DNA of 64,000 nt, from contig NC_065535.1 in NCBI RefSeq assembly GCF_932294415.1, forward strand, positions 30,108,782 through 30,172,781, read 5' to 3'. Positions 22,701 through 32,120 of this stretch are shown in pieces. This DNA comes from Quercus robur (taxonomy: Eukaryota; Streptophyta; Magnoliopsida; Fagales; Fagaceae). The translations under genes were made by a program, and so were the position numbers. Under the pieces are notes generated by a model, which saw only the letters and a program-made list of their open reading frames with translations, was not told the origin of the DNA and searched no databases. How positions within the stretch are numbered: the stretch's first letter is position 1; each line of letters opens with the position of its first letter.

Positions 22701-24991
22701 ATTCAATGGGTTATGCCTCATACTGTTCTTGAGTTGTTTGAGGCTTGGCAAGGAAAGTTTGCGCGCCATCGTCATATTAATGTTTGGAGATTAGTGCCTC
22801 ATTGCTTGATTTGGTGCATTTGGCGAGAAATGAATGCTAGAAGCTTTGAGGGTTGTGAATGCTCTTTGCTGGAGATTAAGTCTTTCTTCTTACACACTCT
22901 CTTTGAATGGAGTGTGGTTTTTTCTCACTTTTCTTGTTCTTCCTTTTCTTTTTTCTTAACAGTTGTTCTTTTGTTTCTTGATTTGTGCCCCCATAGTACA
23001 TCCCCAATGTACTCGGTTTGGCAATCTTTCTATTTTTAATAATATTCTTACGTTATTTATCAAAAAAAAAGTTACTATCTCGTGCTCCCAAGCAACCGAA
23101 TTAGTAGAACATCGAATGGAACCTGAGGAAGGACTGGACCACAAAGGGGGATATAACGAAAGTAAAAGATCCATTAGGCGGTGGTTCCTCTTCCTCTCAT
23201 TTCCATTGAACCTCAAACAAAAATCGATCTCACCATCAGCTTGACTAAGATTTCTGAATTGAACAAGTTTATTTTAGATAATTCGATATTGGGGGGGAGG
23301 ATTTGAACCCTAAAAGTCTACGTTGTAAATACTAGGAGGTGCTAGTTGAGCTAAAAAACTCTTGGCTCCAAATGGAATAAGTAAACTAAACTTGACTTAA
23401 GATGAATGAACCAAGTGCCAAAAAAACCAGTTTCTTTTCTTAAGGCTTCAAACTATTAGTCATTAAGACTTCTATGGAAGAAAAGAAAGGAAGCCCTTTT
23501 CTTGACTTGGCCTACATTATACCTATCCTCTTTTTAAAGAACTTGATTTCAATCTCATATCATAATTGAATTTTTGATATATTAGATAAATCTATGGTTT
23601 CTCTATCTATAAATTTGGTTATTGTTCTCTCTTTTAACCTATGAAGCATGGGTGCGTTTTGGGACTCGGCAATTTTTGAAAAAGTAGGGTGCGGGTGCGG
23701 CAGGACTCGGCGATTAAAAAATTATTAAAAATATTTTTATTTATATTTTCTATATATTTTTACTATTAAAATATTCTTAAAAAACCCATTACTATGCCTT
23801 GATTCACAAATCAAAGAAAGAAGAAGGCAAGAAACACATTACTATGCCTCTGAGGTGGGAATTTCGACTGTTCCGGCTAGATTCAAGGCCGATTTCGGCC
23901 TGTTTCGGTTGGCAGCCGATATGACCCGATATAGCTGATATGGCTCGATTCTGGTCGAATCAGCCTGGTTCGGCACGAATCCCAAAAAAAAAAAAAAAAA
24001 AAAAAACTCAGACGCGGCACTGACACGTAGGCAACCGCATCGGATGTGTCCCGCGTCGGACTCAGGTGCGGCACTCTCCCAGCTGCATCCGTGCTTTCTA
24101 GCTTTTAACCATAATTTTGGAGCCCACCAGTTAGTGGGTTTAGTTTTTACCAATGCTCTATATTATATATTCCACATATCAATACACACTTGAGGGTCTA
24201 TTTCAATATCATTCTTTAATATTTGATACATTAGATACTTCTATGCTTTCTCTATTTATAAATTTGATTATTTTTCTCTATTTTTTACCTTCATTAAAAT
24301 TACTTTTTCACTATAATTTTGGAGCCCACCAGTCAGAATTTTCTCTATCTATAAATTTGATAATTGTTCTATCTATATCAGATGATAGGTAAATCAAAAA
24401 ACCTATGGTAACATTGATAAAGAGGTTACAACTCGTATTTCCAACCCCACTGAATACACTGGTGGCTAAAAGAAAAAGAGTATCCATTCTTGGAGTCTTA
24501 TTATAAGGAATTAAGATCTACTAGTTCATACCTCCTCTGGGATATCAAGATAATAGCCAAATAAACAAGACGTTTAATACATTTTAATGCATAACATATG
24601 CCCAAATCTACTGCAGATAATTTTTTTGCATACAGCACCAAAAATTAAAGTGAAGACACATGTTGTTAATGATCAAGTAACAAGAAATACTCATATTGCC
24701 AAAATGTTTAGGTCAGTGAAACAACTGCAACACTAATAACCAAATAATCATAAAATATTAACCAATATGAGCCAAGAGCGTTTACTTGCTAAATTCAATT
24801 CATGAATTGCATTGGGTGTTGCTTCGAACAATGGTGGTAGGCTTCTGAATTGTGTCAGTGAGACCTGAAAAACAGAGAACAACAATATGACTAAATCTTT
24901 GGTCTTCGGCTCAACGCATTTGCTCACATAAATCACATTCAAAAGCTTTCCAGAATCTCAAAACTAAGGCCTATTACCGCGCACCACCCCC

Positions 24992-25038
<47 letters not shown>

Positions 25039-25629
25039 CAAGCACTCTACCAATAAGACAAAATTCCACACTTAAACCAAGTTGCCACAATACTTATTAT
25101 AATCTCACAAAACAATTACTCAATGCCTCAACCTCCACTCTAGCAACCATAAAACTTTGAAGAAAAAGTTCATATAAAATCCCAAATCCCAAATCCATTG
25201 TTAACAACTCCAACAAACAAGTTACAGATTTTTTTTTCATACAATAGCAAAGCAAAGTACCAAAAGATCTTTCCTTTTCTAACCCTAAAGTAAAACCCAT
25301 ATAAATCTCAAAAACCCAAATTTTTTAACGATTTCAGATACAGATTTAGCAAAAACCCAGTATCAATCAAAACCCTTATGCCCCAAAAACACAAACAAAT
25401 TTTTGATTTATAGTAAAAAACAACAAAAACTCAGAAAATAATTCGTGGGAAATTTTACAATTAACGAGTATTTGGTTTGAGTAACGAGATTAATGTATGT
25501 GAAGAATCGGTAAAAAAAGAAAACCTTGAGTTGTGAGAGGAGTCTAGTGCAGGTATCAAAGTCGTTCCTTAAGAACGCAGCTTTGAAGCGTTCGAAGAGC
25601 TGAGAGACCTCTGTGAGCTTGGGATCCAT
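19794..25629 (-). CDS. RPN12: 26S proteasome non-ATPase regulatory subunit RPN12 (PSMD8)
   Basis: RPN12 is a lid subunit with a PCI domain that helps dock the lid to the base of the 19S particle. Six exons (minus): 25629-25525, 24864-24786, 21226-21124, 20737-20474, 20185-20074, 19934-19794. They sum to 804 nt, giving 267 aa, the length I recall for Arabidopsis RPN12a. Landmarks: start MDPKLTEVSQLFERFKAAF, then EHAVVLSVKTEDQDAFERDF, then LLRLLVQNRIAEFHTELELL, then VELEQSFMEGAYNRVLSARQ, and C-terminal SYARELERIV. The PCI region is about residues 80-250. All splice phases agree, and no residue is visibly missing. The second intron (24785-21227) is swollen by transposon insertions; the others are short. 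Cytosolic and nuclear, expected to be constitutively expressed. Confidence 0.96.
21426..21590. mobile_element. MITE in RPN12 intron 2, first copy
   Basis: The ends are inverted: GTGTTTGGAT at 21427-21436 and ATCCAAACAC at 21579-21588. The interior has TATTCATGGGCCCTACTGTA and TTACAGTACTTTCAGTAA-type words. No coding capacity. The terminal word matches the MITE at 25985-26190. Confidence 0.65.
21600..21778. mobile_element. MITE in RPN12 intron 2, second adjacent copy (degraded ends)
   Basis: The interior of the preceding MITE is repeated here (CATGGGTCTCACTGTACTAT, TTTCAGCAAAATAA) and ends in a decayed ATCCCAAACAGACC. The two copies lie head to tail. Confidence 0.55.
22370..23069 (+). mobile_element. 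5'-truncated L1 LINE, 700 bp, with target duplication
   Basis: The insert encodes fragments of the reverse-transcriptase zinc-binding domain found at the C-terminus of plant L1 ORF2, in broken frames. One reads WRMIWQLKVPPRVAFFSW, the other HLLLHC-IAWELWSLVFCLFG and W-IWCIWREMNAR-FEG. A stop within GATGAGAGATGG and small changes break the frame. The 3' end is TTATTTATC plus A9. The perfect target duplication AGTTACTAT is at 22361-22369 and 23070-23078. It lies antisense to the host gene. Confidence 0.88.
23288..23364 (-). mobile_element. tRNA-like SINE head (minus strand)
   Basis: The reverse complement has an A box (TAGCTCAACTAGC) and a B box (GGGTTCAAATCC) about 45 nt apart. No cloverleaf can be completed and no A tail is attached, so it is a SINE fragment or tRNA relic rather than a functional tRNA. 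Confidence 0.5.
23640..24101. mobile_element. hAT-like non-autonomous element, 462 bp
   Basis: The terminal inverted similarity is TATGAAGCATGGGTGCG at the left against CTAGAAAGCACGGATGC (reverse complement of the right). It is flanked by CTTTTAACC at 23631-23639 and 24102-24110; eight of these nine bases could be the hAT-type 8-bp duplication. The interior is GC-richer, with repeated GTGCGG(C)-GACTCGG words, and encodes nothing. Confidence 0.65.
24153..24400. repeat. Local duplications around the RPN12 intron insertions
   Basis: AATACACACTTGAGGGTCTA occurs at about 21791 and 24181. TTTTGGAGCCCACCAGT occurs at about 24115 and 24317. TCTCTATCTATAAATTTG occurs at about 23599 and 24343. These repeats show earlier duplication within the intron before or around the hAT-like insertion. 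Confidence 0.5.
24987..25036. repeat. Poly-C plus (AC)n microsatellite
   Basis: A run of about 20 C followed by about 14 AC units, in intron 1 of RPN12. Length is likely polymorphic and error-prone in assembly. Confidence 0.9.
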
Positions 25630-25739
25630 TGCTTGTTGTGTTCGTTTTCTTCTTCTTCCCTCTCGTATAGTCTCTACTTTCTACTTTCTTTTGCTTGCTT
25701 GGTTGTGAAGACAGAAATCTCATATTTATTTCAACGGGG

Positions 25740-25790
25740 ACAAGCAATTTGGGCCTGGGCTTTCTATTGGGCCAAAATAATGTCATCTAG
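25740..25790 (-). promoter_or_regulatory. Site II (TGGGCY) cluster in the RPN12 promoter
   Basis: Three TGGGCC/TGGGCT words lie at 25750-25755, 25756-25761 and 25768-25773, about 120-145 bp upstream of the RPN12 start codon. TGGGCY (site II) elements are known to bind TCP factors and are typical of plant housekeeping genes, including proteasome and ribosomal genes. The role here is inferred. Confidence 0.5.
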
Positions 25791-25984
25791 TATTATAGGC
25801 TTGTAGGGTTGAGATCGGGTTGGGTCTGGTTTACATCCACCCAACTCGACCCTATATAAATGGAATTTGACTGTAGGAACCCGACCCAACCCAAGTATTA
25901 GGGACGGTATTGAGTCGGTTTGAGCTATCGGGTATGGAGTCGGATCTCTTCTCACTTTTTAATAAAAATTTTTAATTTAAGAAG

Positions 25985-26190
25985 GCATTTGGATTCAGCA
26001 TCTACGTCCCACGTTTTGCGTTTTCGGATTTTTTTATTTATTTATTTTTAACCAATGCCTATTGCACTGTTCATGGGATATGAACAATGCAAATAGGCAA
26101 ATGAACAGTATTTTTGGTGTGAACAATAATTCGGAAAATATATTTTTATTGTTTTCAATTTTCAGCAAAATAAACAGTATCCAAACACAC
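25985..26190. mobile_element. MITE with ATTTGGAT...ATCCAAAC ends
   Basis: Left end GCATTTGGATTCAG, right end AACAGTATCCAAACACAC. The right end shares TTCAGCAAAATAAACAGTAT with the MITE at 21426-21590, so the two are related. The interior has a short palindromic segment (TTCATGGGATATGAA). Confidence 0.6.
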
Positions 26191-26313
26191 TTTAAGTATA
26201 TTCGATCTTTGTTTTTAAACTTTGCCCTCTAAAAGTTGTCATATTTTTATTATTATTTTAAAACTTTCATATCTTGGAAGGATCTCCACCCCTTATAGTA
26301 ATATATATGGTGT

Positions 26314-26491
26314 AATACTACAGTCACAAACTATTTAACAACATTTTTACAAATTATTGATGTGATCAGCTTCTTATTGGTTTTCATCTAGGCTTATCAT
26401 TAACATCACTTTTTCATTTACTAATAACTACTAACCACATCACCAATGTGTAAATTTTTTTTGTAAAAAAGTTTGTATCTGTAGCATTATT
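26314..26491. mobile_element. MITE with AATACTACAGTCACAAACT-type inverted ends
   Basis: The left end AATACTACAGTCACAAACT is mirrored by AGTTTGTATCTGTAGCATT at the right. The interior has ACCACATCACCAATGTG. It is a non-coding, palindrome-ended element of about 178 bp, upstream of RPN12. Confidence 0.55.
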
Positions 26492-27197
26492 TATTTATTT
26501 ATTTTTGGTTGTTGCTACTTTACTAATTTAGTGATTGACATTAATGAGAAAAATTAAATTTAAGAATTAAAAATTAATGCTTGGGTGCTTGGGAAGGAAG
26601 AAATAAGGAAATGGACGACAACATATTCTATGAATGTAGGGAATTAATTTCGAAAATAGGGAAAGGGGGAGTTTTGGGTGGGTACAAATTTAAATTGCTT
26701 AGTTTTCTAATTAACTAATAAATTTATGTTTGACTTGCACCTTGGCAATTTAATTTAACCAATTCAAAATGAGATTTAAATTTGGAATTAAGATTTAATA
26801 GAGGAAGACATCACTCAAAAGGAAACATTAATTTTCAAAAGGTTTACATTAGAAAAATAAAATTTTCCTGAGATGGTTATAGCCAGCAAAAAAAAATGAT
26901 GAAATGCTATAAGTTAAGAAAGAAATCTATATTAGGAATAATCTTGTTACCATTTAATTTTCCCAACTGTTTTAGATATTATTTATTTAATTTTGTTCAG
27001 TTTACTTAATTAACATGTGTTATTTGTACCTTTACAATAAATGGTGAAACTTGTGCACTAAACACGATACGATTTGGACATGTGTCCAATTTTGGACATA
27101 TGTCTACATCGTTTTGTATCAAATATAAAAAAAGTACTGAACATAAGTCATACCCTACAGTAAAAATATTATATCATACTTGTATGTTAGCACTTAG
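26492..27197. other. AT-rich intergenic stretch before the LTR element
   Basis: I find no gene or clear element. There are several short AT-rich runs and a local repeat of GGACATRTGTC at about 27075-27105. Confidence 0.4.
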
Positions 27198-27202
27198 CTT
27201 AC

Positions 27203-27881
27203 TGTAGTTGCACGATTTTCCTGGCCCAACTTCTATTGATCAGGCCTTGGCCCAAAGTACAACCCACAATAAATATTTGTAGAGGATGGGTCAAAGAACT
27301 TAGCCTCAGTGAGCCTATTCGGTCTGATACATGGATAGTATTGTTTGCAGAAAAAATAAAGACACCAGAATGGATTTCTCCTGTATGATTCTATTTCTTC
27401 AGTTTCCAATACAGTTTTTCCCTCCTCCTCTTTGAGGGACTCCACTACATTATATAGTTCTCCTCCTCTCATCTCAACCTTACACCTGTTGATCATCTAA
27501 GCATCTACTTGAGCACCTGTCACATCAGCCACCCTCATCACACCCTTTGTGAGTTGCAGAGGCCAAGGTGGTACTGTTCAGGGGTCTTTTCCTCATTAAT
27601 GCGGCCAAGGGGGTGGTTGGGGCGCAATTAATGTGGTGGTAGCTTTCCATGAGATATTTTGGATTTTATTCATTTTATATGTTGGGAGGACGAACTGAAA
27701 TGGCTGGAGAGAGTTCCTCGTCTGGGATTCGTGATGTCCGAGGAGGAGTTACTCCTCGGACAGGTTTCCTTGGCGTTATTGGGATTAAGTAATGCTTCAT
27801 ACGTGGTTTCCCTTCGGACAAGACGCTCCTCGGATGGGCCTGAATTTGGAATAGCCCATTATTTTTGGGCCGGGCCCCACA
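27203..27881 (-). repeat. 3' LTR of the Tat-like element
   Basis: 679 bp, starting TGTAGTTGCACG and ending GGCCCCACA on the plus strand. It differs from the 5' LTR at five positions. It carries the promoter word CTATATAATG (minus strand) near 27448-27457. Confidence 0.95.
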
Positions 27882-28139
27882 ATAGCCCCTCAAAACTCCG
27901 GTTTTTATCTCCTTCCGAGGAGAAAAGCTGGGTTTTGATGTTTGTAAGAGGATGGAAATAAGGAGATCGTGTGGCGCGCGTGCGGACGGTTACTTTTGAC
28001 GCGCTACAATTTACGAGGCGCGGCCATTAACTTCTGGAGGCGTTATGTTCCCTTTATCCAACGACGTGGCGTGGATCGAACGGCCATCGTTTTTTCTCGT
28101 ATTTTTAGGCAGAAGCGATTTTTTCTCTCTCCTCCCGGC
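27882..28139. promoter_or_regulatory. Polypurine-tract side and upstream region of the antisense ORF
   Basis: On the minus strand the sequence just inside the 3' LTR is GAGGGGCTAT, a weak polypurine tract (27882-27893). The remainder, rich in GCGCGC/GCGG words, lies upstream of the plus-strand TATA box at 28140 and is presumably the antisense promoter. Confidence 0.5.
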
Positions 28140-28146
28140 TATATAA
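28140..28146 (+). promoter_or_regulatory. TATA box for the antisense ORF
   Basis: TATATAA in the context CCCGGCTATATAAGACG. A leader of about 250 nt follows, with a likely spliced leader intron (donor after 28330, acceptor before 28422 or 28427) ending at or just before the ATG at 28427. Confidence 0.55.
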
Positions 28147-28426
28147 GACGTCAGAGGGGTTCAGTTCCTTCTTTTTATCTGTATTTTATAAACCTTAAAG
28201 GACTTCAGAGAACTCCATCGAATCCCAGAGATATATGAACACTTGCGTCCTTTGCGCCACCGTAGCCGTTCTTCGTAAAGCGTTTTGTCCAAGAGAGATT
28301 TCTAGGCGTCCCATTGAACGTTTTGTGCAGGTACTAGTACATTTCGTTCTTTTCGCCGTTTCAATTTCCTCCTCGGACTCTACTTTTCTTCTTGGTCTTT
28401 ACTTTCATTTCCCCATTTCAGTTCAG

Positions 28427-30865
28427 ATGGGTAGATTCGAAAAATTAGTAAAAACTCCAGCCGCTATGGAGGCCTTTAGGGCTAAATACCACATACCCCC
28501 TGGGGTTGGGCTGCGGTACTGTCCTCTGGAAGGAGTATTGACAGATAGAGGTGAGGGAGAAGTCGTTATCCCCATGATTGCTTTCATAGAGGGAGGGATG
28601 ACACTTCCCATGCGTAGGATCACAAGGGAATACCTGTTCAACCATAGGTTGACGCCGTATCAGTGTGCCCCGAATATGTTCAAGATACTAGGCTGTGTAG
28701 ATGTCTTAGACGAGCGGATGAATCTAGGCCTTACTTGGCACGATGTGGCTTATCTGTACGAATGTCACCGCCTCGGGGATGATGGGTATTATCTTAAATC
28801 CCGGAACGAGGACGTTAGGTTGATCTCTTGTTTTCCAGTATCCAATAAGACCGTGAAGAATGACTTCCTCATTGCTTCTGGGGAGTGGTCCGACGGTATT
28901 CATTGTCCAACTCGGGCAGGAAACCCAGGTGCGGCGCTTTTAGGATTGGTCATTTTTGGGAAAGGATTTAGTGTTGAGGGGTTATTTTTCTTGCTTTCTT
29001 TGTAATTGGAAAATTTCATGGTCTAACCTCACTTTTCTTGGTTTGTTTGCAGACAAAGTTCACGTTGCTCCTCGGATAAACTTTGTGAACGTGCCAGCGT
29101 TGAACTATCTCCTTAGGTCGGAGAATTACGTCGCCGAGGACGGACAGTTGCGTGCGGCCCATCTGGTTCTGGGCTATCAACCTCTGAGCAGCGCTTTCCA
29201 GGCAATCGGTCACGCTATAAGGGCTGGCAGTCCGAGGCTGGCTAGGATTGACGTGTCCAAGGACGAGTTCCTAGCTGACCACGATCTGCCACCAGTTGTG
29301 TTGCCTGGTGTCAGAAATCCCTACTTAGCAGAGCAGCTACCTCCGGTAAACGAGCCTGGCGCTGCTGTTTTGGTTGAAGAAGAGGCTGAATCATCTCGTC
29401 TTTCCCTTGAGGAAGAGATAGATAAGTTTTACTTCGAGGAGGAAATTCAGCAAAACCCCTTGGTGGAGCTTTCTAATCCCGAAGCAGAGCAGGACCAACA
29501 TTCCGCAGTTGGTGTTCCCTCAATCGTTATCTGCTCGGACGATACTTCAGACGAAGAGGTAGAGCCCATGGCCGGAAAGGGAAAGTCTCTAAAGGAGCTG
29601 ATGTCCTCCCGAGGGAAAGGTTAGTCATCGAAGGGTCAGTCATCGAAGGGACCAACTCCATCACAGGTCAAAACCCTTCCCCCTGTGGTCCCTCAGGGCG
29701 TCTCGGACCCTGGCCTTAAGGTTAATCCGGACCTGAAGAAGAAGAGGCCGGTTGTCACTCCTAAGGAAGGTGAGGTGATTGCCCAGCCGACCAAGCAGCA
29801 AAAGACCACGCGGGTGCCAAGGAGCAGAAGGGGTAACTCCTCGGAGAGCCGGGATGAGGAGAACCTTGCTGAAGTGCGCGCCTCCCCTCGTGCATGGAAC
29901 CCCAAGTTGGAGCTGGATGGGGTTGCCATCCCTTTCAATGCTTCAGTCCGAGAGTATAACCGAGACCGGGCAGGGTACGTGGCGGATGCCTTAGAGCAAC
30001 CCCTACTCCTCCCTCGGGACATGGAGGCCTATAGACGGTTCTCTCAGCCCGAGCTCTTCCTATCCCTAAAAAGGGATCTCGCGATGGTAAGTAATCCTTT
30101 ACTGTTTTATTAATTTATTTACCCCTGTTAGATTTCTTTTTCAAAACAATCTTGTTTCGTTCGTAGATTACTCAGCAGGTGTTCGTGGCTGATGAGTTTT
30201 GCCGTGATAGCCGTAGTCGGGCTGAGGCTGAGACCCAGGCTCGGGCGGAGATGGAGAAAGCCTTGGGGTCCCTCAAGCACGAGCACCTTAAACTCACGGA
30301 CGAGTTCAAGGTGTCGGAGAACCGGCGCAAAAGTGCAGAGGCTGGTTTAAAGAGTGCCGAGACCCAGGCGAAGGACCAGCGCAAAGAGCTGTACTCGACA
30401 CAGATTAACCTCGCCACTGAGAGGCAGGCAGTGCAGGATCTTAAGACTGCCCTGCAAAAAGTGGAGGATGAGCTGAGGCAGGCCAAAGAGGAGGCCCAGC
30501 TGATCCGAGAGGCTACTGAGGCCGAGAAGAATGCTGCTCGCCAGCTCGGGGCTGAAGAGAAGGAAGCCAGGCTATCCGAGGAGATCCCCGAGGTGTGCAG
30601 GGATTACTGCAGTATTTCATGGGCTCATGCTCTCAATGCTGCAGGAGTTCCTGCGGATTCGGCACTAAGACTGCCCGAGAGCATCTTCTATCCTCAGGAG
30701 ATCCGAGATAATCCTGATGAAGCCCAAGTCGCTTCGGAGCAAGACCTGGCGGTGCCTGATGCCGTCCTCGTGCCTGATATGGCGAAGGATCCTGCCACAG
30801 ACTCTACCATTGAGGTTCCTCCTCCTCAGCCCGAGCAGAAAGAAGATCCTCCCGCTAAGGCTTAG
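28427..30865 (+). CDS. Antisense spliced ORF of the retrotransposon (gypsy-type 'transposase' domain plus coiled coil)
   Basis: Three exons by eye: 28427-28928, 29053-30086, 30167-30865, with consistent phases (1, then 0), giving 745 codons including the stop. The N-terminal exon (MGRFEKLVKTPAAMEAFRAK, later GLTWHDVAYLYECHRLG) resembles the putative gypsy-type transposon domain (Pfam Transposase_28), which is known from antisense ORFs of Tat elements. The middle is acidic and low-complexity (E-rich, then basic K/R/P-rich). The last exon is a strong coiled coil (about residues 515-630, A/E/K/R-rich heptads). One in-frame TAG at 29622-29624 interrupts it after 357 residues. An ATG at 28235 is open in the same frame if the leader intron is retained. 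Function is unknown in the family. Confidence 0.75.
29607..29640 (+). repeat. 15-bp tandem duplication containing the antisense-ORF stop
   Basis: AGTCATCGAAGGG occurs twice, 15 bp apart. The first copy is preceded by T (giving TAG), the second by C (giving CAG, Gln). The stop is thus one C-to-T change in a duplicated copy. Confidence 0.75.
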
Positions 30866-31189
30866 CCTTTTAGGCTTTTGATCTTTGTACTCTTTTTTCT
30901 TTTTTAATGAGAGTCGTCTTATTTTTCCATTCTTTTGTAAGGACCTCTCTTTCTAATGTACTCGGAATATTAATATAAAATGTTCGTTTTGCTTACTATG
31001 GATGTACGTCAGTAGCGCTTTTTTTTTTTTTTTTAAACATTTGCAACGATGTAGATACAGGTAAACGGTCAAAATAAAAATGGGTTTTTAGGCTGCGCAT
31101 TTGAGGGTTGCGATGGTGCTAGACTGTGCGCATGCATTAAAATGATTTCCTTTAAGTAATAATCTCCCAATCTATCATAAGTAATAATT
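30866..31189. other. 3' flank of the antisense ORF inside the element
   Basis: T-rich sequence with no ORF. It probably carries the antisense transcript 3' end (TTAATATAAAATG near 30968), followed by a poly-T tract at 31020-31034. Confidence 0.4.
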
Positions 31190-32060
31190 TCCCCTAAGTC
31201 TGTGGTCCGAGGGACCATGCAGGACTTAGGTTCTGTTTAAAACTTATGAATAGTTGCCTTAAGTATTAATTTCCCCTAAGTCTGTGGTCCGAGGAGCCAT
31301 GCAGGACTTAGGTTCTGTTTAAAACTTATGGTTTTTCTCGTGTACTTGGTTTCCCCATAGGCTTGAGTCCGAGGACCATGCAAGGCCTTGGTTCTGTCCA
31401 AAACTTATGGTTTTTCTTGTGTGCTTGGTTTCCCCATAGGCTTGAGTCCGAGGACCATGCAAGGCCTTGGTTCTGTCCAAAACTTATGGTTTTTCTTGTG
31501 TGCTTGGTTTCCCCATAGGCTTGAGTCCGAGGACCATGCAAGGCCTTGGTTCTGTCCAAAACTTATGAATAGTTGCCTTAAGTATTAATTTCCCCTAAGT
31601 CTGTGGTCCGAGGAGCCATGCAGGACTTAGGTTCTGTTTAAAACTTATGGTTTTTCTTGTGTACTTGGTTTCCCCATAGGCTTGAGTCCGAGGACCATGC
31701 AAGGCCTTGGTTCTGTCCAAAACTTATGGATAGTTGCCTTAAGTATTAATTTCCCCTAAGTCTGTGGTCCGAAGAGCCATGCAGGACTTAGGTTCTGTTT
31801 AAAACTTATGGTTTTTCTTGTGTACTTGGTTTCCCCATAGGCTTGAGTCCGAGGACCATGCAAGGCCTTGGTTCTGTCCAAAACTTATGGATAGTTGCCT
31901 TAAGTATTAAATTTCCCCTAAGTCTGTGGTCCGAGGAGCCATGCAGGACTTAGGTTCTGTTTAAAACTTATAAAGATTGTCATGTGTAATAATTTCCCTT
32001 AAGTCTGTGGTCCGAGGAGCCATGCAGGACTTAGGTTCTGTTTAAAACTTATAAATAGTT
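31190..32060. repeat. Internal minisatellite of two alternating unit types
   Basis: About 11 units of two related kinds. Type A (about 78 bp) holds GGCTTGAGTCCGAGGACCAT and CTTGGTTCTGTCCAAAACTTATGG. Type B (about 60-85 bp) holds AAGTCTGTGGTCCGAGGAGCC and TTAGGTTCTGTTTAAAACTTAT. The order is approximately B B A A A B A B A B B. It lies between the pol end and the antisense ORF, where Tat-lineage elements are known to carry hypervariable tandem repeats. Confidence 0.9.
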
Positions 32061-32120
32061 GTCAGTGGACCAGCAAGCAGCGGATAGTCATGAAAGAAAA
32101 CGTATGCTAAGCCATTCTCA

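Noticed and set aside
23288-23364. Functional tRNA gene on the minus strand
   Set aside because: The promoter boxes fit, but a run of G and A/T-rich arms prevents a cloverleaf.
27233-27496. 87-codon frame present in both LTRs (also 37561-37824)
   Set aside because: It repeats because the LTRs are identical. It has no domain, and the LTR is regulatory sequence; an open frame of this length is expected by chance.
31190-32060. CRISPR-like or regulatory repeat array
   Set aside because: Units abut without unique spacers and lie within a plant LTR element; it is a minisatellite.
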